Below, in pieces: positions 1-8,693 of a stretch of DNA of 64,000 nucleotides. The first letter of the stretch is position 1. Each line of letters opens with the position of its first letter. Source of the DNA: Gemmatimonas aurantiaca T-27 (lineage in GTDB: Bacteria; Gemmatimonadota; Gemmatimonadetes; Gemmatimonadales; Gemmatimonadaceae); contig NC_012489.1 of the NCBI RefSeq assembly GCF_000010305.1, forward strand, positions 1,426,001-1,490,000, read 5' to 3'. The position numbers and the translations under genes are program-made. The notes under the pieces were generated by a model. It saw only the letters and a list, made by a program, of their open reading frames with translations. It had not been told where the DNA came from and searched no databases.

Positions 1-430
1 TGCCACTCGGCGTATATCGCGTGACCTCACCACTGCGGGTCAAACCATAGATCGCCCCACCGTCCGCCGACACGAGAGACCGTACGGTGTCGGCACGCGA
101 CGTGGTGACCGTCCCCAGGCGCAAGTCGATGCGGACCGGACTGCCCCCGGTATCGATCGCGGCGAGATACCCGTCCTCCGCGCCAAACGCGATGACTTCG
201 GTGAGGGGCGGGACGCGTGACGCCGAGCGCCAGATCGTCGTATCGAGGGCCGGGTAGCGGACAGCCGTCAGGATGCCGCCGTCTCTCGACAGCCGCAGCA
301 CCAGGGGGTCAGGGCCACCGGGGATAGTGGGGGCGGCGTCGGCTCCGGCAGGGCGGGACGAGCGATCGGCACAGCCGCCGGCAACACCGCACGCGAGGAG
401 CACGAGCGCCGACGCGAGAAGCGTGCGCAC
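1..430 (-). CDS. Partial exported lipoprotein, unknown function
   Basis: An open frame runs leftwards off the window edge with no stop in about 143 codons. From a GTG start the N-terminus is a classic lipoprotein signal: a short basic start, a hydrophobic run and a cysteine in a VAGGC lipobox at about residue 20. The mature part shows repeated short beta-like stretches (GEDGYLAAIDTGG-like, SADGGAIYGL-like), which would suit a propeller or NHL/PQQ-like fold, but the fragment is too short to assign. An in-frame ATG at 484 would add 18 proline-rich residues; the GTG is preferred because it puts the signal peptide at the very N-terminus and leaves room for a promoter. It diverges from the ECF sigma gene, so the two may share a control region. 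Confidence 0.6.
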   Translation of the reverse strand, partial: MRTLLASALVLLACGVAGGCADRSSRPAGADAAPTIPGGPDPLVLRLSRDGGILTAVRYPALDTTIWRSASRVPPLTEVIAFGAEDGYLAAIDTGGSPVRIDLRLGTVTTSRADTVRSLVSADGGAIYGLTRSGEVTRYTPSG

Positions 431-507
431 GGGGGTAAAGTACCCGACCGGGGACGGTGGAGGGAGGGGCTGACGGTCAGGCATTCCGGTAGCATATTCG
501 GCGACAT

Positions 508-1089
508 ATGCCCGCGCCCGCTTCGCCCCCCTCCTTGACCGAACTGCTGCGCGCGGCCCAGGCCGGCGATACCGGTGCGCGCGACCGGGCGGGAACCGTG
601 GTCTACGAGGAGCTCTACAGCCTGGCGCGGGCCTACCTGAGCCGCGAACGGGGCGACCATACCCTCCAGCCCACCGCCCTGGTCCATGAGGCCTACCTGC
701 GTCTGGTGGGCCAGATGGCGCCCTGGAAGAACCGGGGGCACTTCTTCGGTATCGCCGCGCAGATGATGCGCCGGGTGTTGGTCGATCACGCCCGGCGCGC
801 CACGGCCGATCGTCGGGACCGGCAACGCTCCGTTCCCCTGGAGGCTGCGGAAACGGTGTCGCTGGATGACCTGGCCACGGGGGGCGCCGAGGACGTGCTG
901 GCGGTGCATGATGCGCTCGAACAGCTCGAACGGCTCGATCCCCGGCAGGCCCGCATCGTGGAATTGCGATTCTTCGTTGGACTGTCGCTCGAAGAAATCG
1001 CCGAATTGCTCGACATCTCGCCTGCCACGGTGTCCCGCGACTGGGCCATGGCACGTGCCTGGCTACGGGTGCAGCTCCGGGACAGTTGA
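508..1089 (+). CDS. ECF-type RNA polymerase sigma factor (TIGR02999-like)
   Basis: This 193-residue protein has region 2 (about residues 35-95, with LQPTALVHEAYLRL and HFFGIAAQMMRRVLVDHAR) and region 4 helix-turn-helix (about 140-190, with LDPRQARIVELRFFVGLS and EEIAELL...SPATVSRDW). The pattern matches the Sigma70_ECF/TIGR02999 group common in Acidobacteria, Planctomycetes and Gemmatimonadota. These sigma factors are usually encoded beside a Hanks-type Ser/Thr kinase instead of an anti-sigma factor, exactly as here: the next gene, 123 bp downstream on the same strand, is such a kinase. By family precedent it would direct RNA polymerase to a small regulon in response to the kinase; the signal and targets cannot be read from the sequence. 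Full length. Confidence 0.9.
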   Translation: MPAPASPPSLTELLRAAQAGDTGARDRAGTVVYEELYSLARAYLSRERGDHTLQPTALVHEAYLRLVGQMAPWKNRGHFFGIAAQMMRRVLVDHARRATADRRDRQRSVPLEAAETVSLDDLATGGAEDVLAVHDALEQLERLDPRQARIVELRFFVGLSLEEIAELLDISPATVSRDWAMARAWLRVQLRDS

Positions 1090-1212
1090 TCTCACACGGT
1101 CGGCACTGGGCTTCAGCATGACCATGGTGATGTACGACACATCCTGGATGAGGAGTTCCGGCGCCGCGTCACGCGTGTGGTCCATGGAGCACATGCGCAG
1201 GAATGACTCGGC

Positions 1213-3867
1213 ATGATCGACGACCGCGTGACACCAGCCGAATGGGCTGAGCTCAAGGTCTTGTGGGCCCAATCCGAATCGCTGGATGGGGCAGGGCAGG
1301 CGCACCTGCTCGCCACCGCGTCCTCAGCCCGTGTGCGGCGGGAACTCGCCAAGCTGCTGGCGGTCGCGGAGGAACAGGATGCGCTCGATCGTCCGGCCCA
1401 TGAACTGCTGGGACTCGCGATGGACGGCGCGTTCAGCGCCACAGGTGAGCGGGACAGCGTGGAAGCGCTGGCCGCACCGAGTCTGGTGGGTCGACGCGTC
1501 GGGCCCTATCGGGTGCTTCGGCTCATTGGCCGCGGTGGCATGGGCGCCGTGTACCTCGCTGAACGCGCCGACAATGCGTTCCGTCAGCAGGTCGCGATCA
1601 AGACGCTCTGGCGCGGTGCGGACTCCGATGTGCTGCTTCAGCGTTTTCGGTCCGAGCGACAGATCCTCGCGCAGTTGCAGCACCCCAACATCGCGCAGTT
1701 GCTCGACGGTGGTGCCACGGACGATGGCATGCCATGGCTGGCCATGGAGTATGTGGATGGCACACCGATCGATGCCTGGTGCGACCAGCAGTCGCTGACG
1801 ATCAATGCACGACTCGACCTGTTTCGTCAGGCCTGCGCGGCGGTACATCATGCGCATCAACGCCTCGTCATTCATCGCGATCTCAAGCCCAACAACATCC
1901 TCGTGACGCACGATGGTGTGGTGAAGCTGCTCGACTTCGGTGTGGCCAAGTTGATCGCCACCGAGGAGCACGAAAGCACACTGACCGGTGCTGGCCTGTC
2001 CCCGTTCACGATTGCTTACGCCGCACCCGAACAACTCACCGGCGACGTGGTGTCCACCGCCACCGACGTGTGCGCGTTGGGAGCGGTGCTCACCACGCTG
2101 ATCAGTGGATCACCACCACTGGCGTTGCAGGGCATGAGCGCCACTGAACAACTGTTGGCCGTGCGCGAACGTGAACCGCGTGCGCCCAGTCTCATCGCCC
2201 TCGGCGCCCCACCGGAAGTGGCGCTCGCCCGCAGTCTGTCATCGTCTGCACGACTCGCGTCGGTATTGCGCGGCGAACTCGATGCCATTGCGCAGATGGC
2301 GCTGCGTCGTGATCCCGCACGCCGGTATCCCAGTGCGGTGGCGCTCAGTGATGATATCCTGCGGTATCTGCGACGGGACCGCGTGCTTGCCCGTCCGGAC
2401 AGCACCGCCTATCGCATCCGCACTTTCGTACGTCGTCGTCGTGGGCTTACGGCAGCGGCGCTGTCGGCGCTCGTGATTGTGACCGGCGCTGGCGCCGTGG
2501 CATGGCGTCAGGCGTTGTTGGCGCGCGCTGAAGCCGCCCGCGCCGAGCGCGCTTCGTCATTCCTGTCCGGCATGGTCACCGGCACCAACGCCACGTCGTA
2601 CGATCCCATCGTGCGGCTTTCCACCTCGGGTACCCTGGCCGAGTTGTTGGACAGCGCGCTGGTTCGTGTACCGCGCGAGTTCGCGGATGACGTACGTATC
2701 CGGGCCCGCCTGTACACGGCTATCGGCGCGAATGTCATGACCCAATCGCGCTTTGCACTGGCGCGGTCGGTGCTGGATTCGGCACGGATGCTCGCGGCAG
2801 AAGGGTTTGGCACCCATAGCCCTGAGTATGCCCGGGCATGTCTCGAGAGTGCCGTTCTGCGTCTGGATATGGACGGCCCCTACGCCGCAGACGCATTCAT
2901 TGCGGCCGCCCGCGAAGCCGTCAAAGCGCTGCCGCCCGACGATGAACTGCATGCGCGCATCGCGCTGGTCGAAGCGTCGCGTGCGGTGTCGCTGGGACAG
3001 GTTCGTTATGCGGACTCGCTGGCGGCGGCGGTGGCACAACGTGAGCAACGACCTGACGGAGGTGGAGCCGGTGGTCGGGGCGGGCGCACCATTCTCTCGC
3101 TGCGGGCGCAGTCCATTCGGATGTTGACGTCCAGTTGGATTCACCGTGATCCACGGGAGTATCTGCGGCGAGCCCGCGCCGTGCTGGCACTCAGCGATTC
3201 GTTGGGACTCGCCAACACCAACGAACAGTTCAATGCCTGGGGGGCCGAATTCGAGGCACTGCTCGTGCTGGGACGGTCGGAAGAGGCATTGCCGATCCAG
3301 ACCCGTTTCGTCGAAGCGGTGGAACGACTTCCGCGCGAGTCACCGGCCGTATCCGCCGTGCTGGCTCGCAATCGGGCCTTCTGGGCCACGGTGGCCGGTG
3401 ATACGGTGCAGCGGCGGGTTCAGGCCCAGCGCGCCCTCGATCTTGCCGGTGATGGCACGGAGCTCCGAATCTCGGAGCGTCTTCTGGTGAACAACACCTT
3501 CGTGGAAGACGCACTGGCTCGCGGCGATACCGCCCAGGCTCGGCTGGTGGCACACCGCTCGGTGGTCGAGCTGGCGCGCTCCCGTTCCCCGATGGTGATG
3601 TCCTACGCCTATCTCTTCGACGGGCAGGCCGCATTGGCATCTCGCGACTTCCGTGGTGCCATCGCATCGCTCAATCGGGGACTGGACGAGGTGAACCAAG
3701 CACCCGAGCTCTGGAGCATGCGTCCGCGGCTTCGGCGGGTGCTGGCGTCGGCCTACGAGCGCATTGGCGATGCTGCACTGGCCGACAGCGTGCGGCGTCT
3801 TGATCCGCCCCGTGCCAACGTGCCGCCCTGCACGCCAGGTGGTGACTGGCGGGGGTGTGAGGACTGA
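1213..3867 (+). CDS. Membrane Ser/Thr protein kinase with TPR-like C-terminal region
   Basis: An 884-residue Hanks-type kinase. The catalytic domain spans about residues 95-390: glycine loop GRGGMG (106-111), ATP lysine K130, catalytic HRDLKPNN (221-228), DFG (241-243) and APE (271-273), so it looks active. A basic stretch leads into one membrane helix at about 412-431, followed by about 450 Ala/Leu/Arg-rich helical residues that resemble degenerate TPR repeats and would lie outside the membrane. The first 90 residues are a helical extension found in the same family. This kinase-TM-TPR architecture beside an ECF sigma factor is a recurrent pair in Gemmatimonadota and Acidobacteria; the inferred role is to sense an envelope or periplasmic cue and signal to the sigma factor. 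An AGGA lies 10 bases before the ATG. Confidence 0.9.
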   Translation: MIDDRVTPAEWAELKVLWAQSESLDGAGQAHLLATASSARVRRELAKLLAVAEEQDALDRPAHELLGLAMDGAFSATGERDSVEALAAPSLVGRRVGPYRVLRLIGRGGMGAVYLAERADNAFRQQVAIKTLWRGADSDVLLQRFRSERQILAQLQHPNIAQLLDGGATDDGMPWLAMEYVDGTPIDAWCDQQSLTINARLDLFRQACAAVHHAHQRLVIHRDLKPNNILVTHDGVVKLLDFGVAKLIATEEHESTLTGAGLSPFTIAYAAPEQLTGDVVSTATDVCALGAVLTTLISGSPPLALQGMSATEQLLAVREREPRAPSLIALGAPPEVALARSLSSSARLASVLRGELDAIAQMALRRDPARRYPSAVALSDDILRYLRRDRVLARPDSTAYRIRTFVRRRRGLTAAALSALVIVTGAGAVAWRQALLARAEAARAERASSFLSGMVTGTNATSYDPIVRLSTSGTLAELLDSALVRVPREFADDVRIRARLYTAIGANVMTQSRFALARSVLDSARMLAAEGFGTHSPEYARACLESAVLRLDMDGPYAADAFIAAAREAVKALPPDDELHARIALVEASRAVSLGQVRYADSLAAAVAQREQRPDGGGAGGRGGRTILSLRAQSIRMLTSSWIHRDPREYLRRARAVLALSDSLGLANTNEQFNAWGAEFEALLVLGRSEEALPIQTRFVEAVERLPRESPAVSAVLARNRAFWATVAGDTVQRRVQAQRALDLAGDGTELRISERLLVNNTFVEDALARGDTAQARLVAHRSVVELARSRSPMVMSYAYLFDGQAALASRDFRGAIASLNRGLDEVNQAPELWSMRPRLRRVLASAYERIGDAALADSVRRLDPPRANVPPCTPGGDWRGCED

Positions 3868-3986
3868 AGCGCCGCCGGTGAGGCAGATGCCGGCCGGGAT
3901 GATCGGCAATGAGTGAAAATCGACGCCGCCTGCGCGTGATAAGGTGGGCAGGGAAAACCTGCCATAGACCTCTTCCGGAGCAACGC

Positions 3987-4814
3987 ATGAGACAACGGGC
4001 GGCGGCAGTGAAGCAGTGGGGCATGGTGCTGGCGGCGATCAGCCTACTGGGTGCAGGAGCCGCGCAGGCTCAGACCGTGACATTCGATGGCATCGAACTG
4101 CGAGTGAACGCCACTCCCGGTCCGTCCGGCAGCCCCACCATACAGGGCGGGGCACTCATCATGTCGAATGGTGAGTACGGCGCGGCGCGGAGTGCCCTTT
4201 CGACGGGAACGTACAATCTGCTGAACGCGAATTGGTTCACGTCCTTCACGATGTTTTTCACGTGCAACAACGTGCCCAATGCGCCGGGCGAGAACGCAAA
4301 GATCTGTCCAGGAGATGGCATCGCGTTTGTCGTGACCGGGGGGGCAGACACCCAGATCGGTGGATCCGGACAAGACATGGGGTATGCCGGCTCGTTCGAG
4401 AACAGTCTGGCGTTCGCGCTCCAGACGTTCTGGCGCGAATTGCTGCTCGGACAGAATGGGAGCCTGACGCAGGTGTACGACAAGCCTTTCGGAGATGACA
4501 ATGAAAATTACCAACGGTTCTTCGACGTCTCGCTAGGCTACGACGCCGGCAGTCAGTCGTTGACCAGCCACATCACGGATGGGTTCACGTCGCTCAACCA
4601 GATCCACTCGGGGATCGCCTTGGGGTCGTGGGCCGAGGATGCCCGTATTGGCTTCACCGCCTCATCGGGTCTGGCGTCCGAGATATCCTCGGTCTCCAAC
4701 TGGAAATTTGAATACACGCCAGCGACCACGACCGTGCCGGAACCGTCCACCGTTCTGCTGGTCGCCGCCGGATTGGTGGGAATCGTGGTGTCCCGTCGCC
4801 GCAAGACCAACTGA
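3987..4814 (+). CDS. PEP-CTERM exported lectin-like protein
   Basis: A 275-residue exported protein. The chosen ATG follows a GGAG at about 6 bases and gives a signal peptide ending near AQAQ (residues 26-29); an upstream in-frame ATG would only add a non-conserved leader. The mature part has features of an L-type/legume-lectin-like beta sandwich (GDGIAFVV, the most characteristic motif, near residue 110, then FDVSLGYD and a late VSNWKFEY strand). The C-terminus is a textbook PEP-CTERM tail: VPEPS, one hydrophobic helix, then SRRRK. In the known system exosortase cleaves this tail and the protein goes to the cell surface or extracellular polymer. No exosortase gene is in the window, so it must act in trans if present. 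A small stem-loop (3947-3963) lies just upstream of the ribosome site. Confidence 0.85.
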   Translation: MRQRAAAVKQWGMVLAAISLLGAGAAQAQTVTFDGIELRVNATPGPSGSPTIQGGALIMSNGEYGAARSALSTGTYNLLNANWFTSFTMFFTCNNVPNAPGENAKICPGDGIAFVVTGGADTQIGGSGQDMGYAGSFENSLAFALQTFWRELLLGQNGSLTQVYDKPFGDDNENYQRFFDVSLGYDAGSQSLTSHITDGFTSLNQIHSGIALGSWAEDARIGFTASSGLASEISSVSNWKFEYTPATTTVPEPSTVLLVAAGLVGIVVSRRRKTN

Positions 4815-4842
4815 TCCACGCGGCACCGGCACACACGTACGG

Positions 4843-4890
4843 ACAAACAACGGGGGCGCGAGCATCATTGCTCGCGCCCCCGTTGTTTGT
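4843..4890. terminator. Bidirectional terminator hairpin between convergent genes
   Basis: A perfect 22-bp inverted repeat (4843-4864 with 4869-4890) has a 4-base TCAT loop and a GC-rich core flanked by AT-rich outer pairs (ACAAACAA / TTGTTTGT). The outer pairs give a short T-rich tail on either strand. It lies between the stop of the PEP-CTERM gene and the stop of the convergent outer-membrane protein gene, so it can end transcription from both sides. Confidence 0.9.
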
Positions 4891-4910
4891 GTCCGGTGTG
4901 AACCGATGGC

Positions 4911-5513
4911 TCAATAACTCGCGCCGAAGAACCAGGTGCCAAAACCCTTGCCATTCGGGCGGCTGACCGGCTTGGCCCAGTCCCAGCGAATGATCGCGAT
5001 GTTGAACAGGTTCATGCGCAGGCCGAACCCATAGCTGCGCAGCAGGGCGCGCTGCTTTGAGAAGTCGTAGTCGGTGGGCTGAGACAACGAGACCGTCTGG
5101 CCCTTCGACCACGCCACACCGGCGTCGTAGAAGAACAAGCCGTCGATCGGCGGCAAGCCGCCCAGCAACGACGTCCGCGCTCCGTACCGACGGATGATCG
5201 GGAAGCGCAGTTCCGCATTGGCGAACGCGACGCGGCTGCCGATCAGCTCTTCCGCGTTGCAGGAAGAGCCATCGTTCGACGGCAATCCGGAGCAGCTCAC
5301 GTAGCCGATGTCTTCACGATTGTAGCCGCGCACAAAATCGGGACGGCCGATCCACTTCGGGAAACGCATCTCGTCGCGCCCCACGGCCATGCTGGTCGTC
5401 AGGCGGGTGGCGAACGTGATGTAGTTGAAGAGGATGGGGAGATAGGACCGCGCGTCGGCCGTGTACTCGGTGTACTTCCAGGAGCCCACGGTCGGCTCGA
5501 CCTGCAGACGCAC
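4911..5513 (-). CDS. C-terminal barrel part of the broken BamA-like outer-membrane protein
   Basis: This 200-residue frame encodes the last beta strands of a BamA/Omp85 (surface antigen D15) barrel. It has FVRGY, matching the VRGY-type lid motif of the family, ELRFPI, FYDAGVAW and SYGFGLRMN strands, and an aromatic-rich end WFFGASY. It is the direct continuation of the upstream open frame (5314-8307) in another phase: removing one copy of the 79-bp duplication at 5468-5625 fuses the two into a single 1105-residue protein. As the sequence stands it would only be translated from an internal GTG and has no export signal, so it is unlikely to be made alone. Read it as the 3' half of one gene. Confidence 0.75.
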   Translation of the reverse strand: MRLQVEPTVGSWKYTEYTADARSYLPILFNYITFATRLTTSMAVGRDEMRFPKWIGRPDFVRGYNREDIGYVSCSGLPSNDGSSCNAEELIGSRVAFANAELRFPIIRRYGARTSLLGGLPPIDGLFFYDAGVAWSKGQTVSLSQPTDYDFSKQRALLRSYGFGLRMNLFNIAIIRWDWAKPVSRPNGKGFGTWFFGASY

Positions 5514-8307
5514 GCGCTTGCCGGAGATCGGTCCGGTAAAGCCGAACGGTGTACTTCCAGGAGCCCACGGTCGGCTCGACCTGCAGACGCACGCGCTTGC
5601 CGGAGATCGGTCCGGTAAAGCCGAACATGGAGTTGTCGGTCACCCAGGCCAGATACGGCGAGACCGTATTTGCCGACGCCACATTGCGTGTGGCTCCACG
5701 TTCCCAATACGTCGCGTAGCCGAAGTTGTAGTCGACCATGCGGGTGATGGGGACCGCTTGCTGGTCGATATTCTGGAAGCGCGCGCCGATCTCGAAGCGC
5801 GTGAATCGATTCAGCGGATAGAGACCCGCCGCAAACACCTGACGGAATACCAGACGCGCCATCTCCTGTGTCTGGTAGAACTGATTCTCCTGTTCCCCGG
5901 GTGTCTCGTAGAAATTGGAGATCAGGTACATCGGTTGTTGCAACACACCCGTGGTGTACTGCAGGCGCCGCCCAAGGCTGGTGTAGCCGGCAAAGACCTG
6001 TGCGTCGCCGAGCTGACCGTTGATCGAGCCGGACAGCGCCAGACGCCGGTCGCCGAGCAGATCACTCAGCACGATGGTCGTGCCGCCGTAAGTGCCCTGA
6101 CCAAAACCGTTCTGCTGGTAGCCGATACTGGGCTGCGCGATGTACTCCGGCGTGAGTTTGGCGCGGTACCGCGCTTCCTTGAAGCGTGTGGTATCGGGCA
6201 GGTAGAAATCGAAGCTGTCCATCAGCGCTTCGACGCTCACCGTTTCGCTGATACGCGCCAGGGTGGACGCCGGCAGTTCGCTCGACACACGCGCCACGTT
6301 GCCCGTGCTGGGCCGGTAGTACGACTGACGGGCGGCGGCGCTGTCCTGCACCGTCGCACGACGCAGATGGGCCGTGGGATCGACCGGTGGTGCAGGCGGT
6401 GTGGCCGCCCCCGTGGGCCGGCCCGGCTGTGCAACAACCTGTGGACCACCCTGGGCCACCACGACGTTCTCGCGGAACGGCTCCTTTTTCAGGGCACGCG
6501 GGTTCTTGATCTTCCAGATCGCGTGGTCGGTCTTCTCGTAGTACACGAACGCCATGATGTCCGCTTCACGTGCCCACGAGATGGCGGGGGACTGTTCAGC
6601 GACGGCGGTGACCGCACCGGCCACATTCGTGAGCTGGTAGTGCTCCTTGGCGTCGAAATCGTACAGGAAGATGTTGGCAATACCGGTGCGATCGGTCACG
6701 TAGGCCAGCGACTTGCCGTCGGGCGCCCACTGCGGATTGATCGCCCGTCCACCCTGACCGGGCAGGATCGTCATCTGCTGCGTTTCGAGATCGAACGTGA
6801 CCACCTTCCACGCACCGATCTTGAGAATATCGAGATCGGTGTCCGGACCACGGTCGCTGATGAAGGCAATGGTCTTGCCATCGGGCGACCACTGCGGCAT
6901 CAGGTCCCCGTACTGGTCCTTCATGAGTTGCGTGTACCCGGGCGCGTCCAGCGACACCACATACAGATCGCTGCTGCCATGCCGCATGCCGCTGAACACC
7001 ACCTTCCGCCCATCGGGCGAGAAGCTCGGGCTCAACACCTGGTCGAGCTCCAGGTCGATGCGCTTGACGATGTTCCGGGACTTTACGTCCATGATGTACA
7101 GCACGTCACGACCACCGCGCTGTCCCGTGAACGCCAACTGTTTGCCATCGAGCGAGAACGACGGCTGCGAATAGATGAAGCGCAGTTGTTCGAAGTCGGG
7201 ATTGGTGGTCGTCTTCACCAGGCGCGTGATGCGCTTGCCCGTTTCGGCGTTGGCCAGATACATCTCGGGGAAGACCTCACCACGCAGCAGGCTGCCGTAG
7301 CCGATGTACGTGATGAACTTGCCGTCATTCGACAGCGCCGGCGCCACGAACATGTTGGCAATGCTGCCCGTGCGCTTCTGCGACAGCAACGGCTCGGCGA
7401 AGCTGCGTGGGCGATCGAGTGACGCCACCACCGGCAGGAACTTGGCCTGCATCGCCTGCTTCCATTCGTTGCTCACTTCGTCGAGCGACATGCCGAGTTC
7501 GCGGCGGAACGCCCGATCGATCCCCAGGCTCGGCACGGCGTTCATGATCTCGCCGATCACTTCATCGCCCCATCGGCCGCCCACGTACTGCCAGAATCCG
7601 AGACCGTAGCGGTACGGGAAATACTTGTCGGGGCGCTCCGTCATCTGCGAGATGGACGGCAACGCATTGTTCACCACCGCATCGCGTACCCAGGCGTCCG
7701 TCCACGGGTGCTTGGGGCCAATGGACAGGTATTCGGCCAGACCTTCCATGAACCACAGCGGTGGATTCACCATCGCCAGGTTCTGCAAGCCGGCGCCCGC
7801 CCGTCCGCGCGAGAAGATGTCGAACGTGAACACGTGCACCATTTCGTGCGTGAGCACGTGCTCGAAGCTCTGCCAGTCACCGGAGAAGAACTGCGCCATG
7901 CGCTGCCGCAGCGGGTCGGTCACACCGCCCGTGCCTTCGCCGAGATCGCCGAAGACATTGCTCTGCGCAAAGTCGCCTGACGAGCCGAAGATGAGGATGG
8001 GCTTCTTTTCGCGGAACTGGTGCGACGTGAGGCGCGAGAGGCGCGCATAGGCCCGTTCGGCCATGCGCGCGGCATCAGGCGCCACGTCGGCAATCTCGGG
8101 ATAGTAGTGAACGAGGAAGTGCTCGGTCTCGATCACCCGCCAGCGCAGTCGATCGTACTGCACCTGGTTTTGTCCGAAGTATCCTTGGGCCTGCGCGGGG
8201 GTCGCCAACGTCGCGACGCCCAACGCGACGACAGCGGCCCTGACCGCGGCCACCGAAAGCTTTGCCACCTTCGCCTTCAACCGGGTCCACCGCTGCGCCA
8301 GCGTCAT
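5314..8307 (-). CDS. Outer-membrane protein: MA-like metallopeptidase, TolB propeller, BamA barrel (frameshifted)
   Basis: Starting from the ATG two bases after the rsfS stop, with GGAG upstream, the protein has a signal peptide to about residue 40 (PAQAQ). A gluzincin peptidase-MA-like domain follows (about 50-290; zinc motif HEMVH at 154-158, then MEGLAEY). Next come TolB/WD40-type PD40 repeats with SPDGR and APDGK (about 330-640), a linker, and the start of an Omp85-type barrel. After barrel strand NSMFGFTGPISGKR the 79-bp duplication shifts the frame, and about 54 nonsense residues lead to a stop at 5314; the true C-terminus is in the 4911-5513 frame. Intact length would be 1105 residues. 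The inferred place is the outer membrane with a periplasmic peptidase/propeller; the substrate is unknown. The break may be an assembly error or a real mutation. Confidence 0.8.
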   Translation of the reverse strand: MTLAQRWTRLKAKVAKLSVAAVRAAVVALGVATLATPAQAQGYFGQNQVQYDRLRWRVIETEHFLVHYYPEIADVAPDAARMAERAYARLSRLTSHQFREKKPILIFGSSGDFAQSNVFGDLGEGTGGVTDPLRQRMAQFFSGDWQSFEHVLTHEMVHVFTFDIFSRGRAGAGLQNLAMVNPPLWFMEGLAEYLSIGPKHPWTDAWVRDAVVNNALPSISQMTERPDKYFPYRYGLGFWQYVGGRWGDEVIGEIMNAVPSLGIDRAFRRELGMSLDEVSNEWKQAMQAKFLPVVASLDRPRSFAEPLLSQKRTGSIANMFVAPALSNDGKFITYIGYGSLLRGEVFPEMYLANAETGKRITRLVKTTTNPDFEQLRFIYSQPSFSLDGKQLAFTGQRGGRDVLYIMDVKSRNIVKRIDLELDQVLSPSFSPDGRKVVFSGMRHGSSDLYVVSLDAPGYTQLMKDQYGDLMPQWSPDGKTIAFISDRGPDTDLDILKIGAWKVVTFDLETQQMTILPGQGGRAINPQWAPDGKSLAYVTDRTGIANIFLYDFDAKEHYQLTNVAGAVTAVAEQSPAISWAREADIMAFVYYEKTDHAIWKIKNPRALKKEPFRENVVVAQGGPQVVAQPGRPTGAATPPAPPVDPTAHLRRATVQDSAAARQSYYRPSTGNVARVSSELPASTLARISETVSVEALMDSFDFYLPDTTRFKEARYRAKLTPEYIAQPSIGYQQNGFGQGTYGGTTIVLSDLLGDRRLALSGSINGQLGDAQVFAGYTSLGRRLQYTTGVLQQPMYLISNFYETPGEQENQFYQTQEMARLVFRQVFAAGLYPLNRFTRFEIGARFQNIDQQAVPITRMVDYNFGYATYWERGATRNVASANTVSPYLAWVTDNSMFGFTGPISGKRVRLQVEPTVGSWKYTVRLYRTDLRQARASAGRADRGLLEVHRVHGRRAVLSPHPLQLHHVRHPPDDQHGRGARRDAFPEVDRPSRFCARLQS
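5468..5546. repeat. 79-bp perfect tandem duplication, copy 1
   Basis: Bases 5468-5546 are identical to 5547-5625. The unit lies inside the barrel-coding part of the outer-membrane protein gene. Because 79 is not a multiple of three, the second copy shifts the frame. No spacer and no mismatch separate the copies, which fits either a very recent slippage event or a misassembled overlap. Confidence 0.97.
5547..5625. repeat. 79-bp perfect tandem duplication, copy 2
   Basis: This is the second copy of the unit starting at 5468, directly abutting the first. Deleting either copy restores a single open frame from 8307 to 4911 (3318 bases, 1105 codons plus stop), which shows that the duplication is secondary to an intact ancestral gene. 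Confidence 0.97.
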
Positions 8308-8309
8308 GA

Positions 8310-8693
8310 TTACCGCACTCCCTGCGTGATTTCTTTGTCCAATTGAACCGGTGTTGCGTCTCCCCAGAGTCGTTCGAGCTGGTAGAACTGCCGCAACGTC
8401 GGATGGAAGACATGGATCACGCAGTGGGCATAGTCGAGCAATGCCCAACGGCCCTGCGTGAGACCTTCCGTCATGGTGGTAGACACCCCAGACGTCTTCA
8501 ACCCTGCCTGCACGTATTCCGCTACGGCCCGGACATGGGTATCGGATGTCCCGGAAGCGATAACAAAAAAGTCCGTCATATCCGTCACTCCCCGGAGATC
8601 GAGGACCACGATATCGGTGGCCTTGAGCTCGCTCGCCAGTGCGGCGGCGCGCAGGGCGATGGGTTCTCCAGGACTTGGTGCGCGTTCAGCCAT
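8310..8693 (-). CDS. rsfS: Ribosomal silencing factor RsfS (Iojap)
   Basis: A 127-residue protein with the RsfS/DUF143 signature: KATDIVVLDLRGVTDMTDFFVIASG, then the TSDTHVRAVAEYV helix and GRWALLDYAHCVIHVF, the conserved DYGDVVVHVF-type strand. The family binds ribosomal protein L14 and blocks joining of the 30S and 50S subunits when nutrients are short. The ATG at 8693 is chosen over an in-frame TTG seven codons earlier. The outer-membrane protein start follows its stop by two bases, so the two are cotranscribed. It lies 208 bp after rplI and behind a strong terminator, so it probably has its own promoter in that gap. Confidence 0.93.
   Translation of the reverse strand: MAERAPSPGEPIALRAAALASELKATDIVVLDLRGVTDMTDFFVIASGTSDTHVRAVAEYVQAGLKTSGVSTTMTEGLTQGRWALLDYAHCVIHVFHPTLRQFYQLERLWGDATPVQLDKEITQGVR

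Noticed and set aside
5461-7422. A 653-codon open frame on the plus strand
   Set aside because: It is antisense to the outer-membrane protein gene, has no signal peptide or family motifs, and the other strand carries the clear domain series. Long antisense frames are common in such GC-rich DNA.
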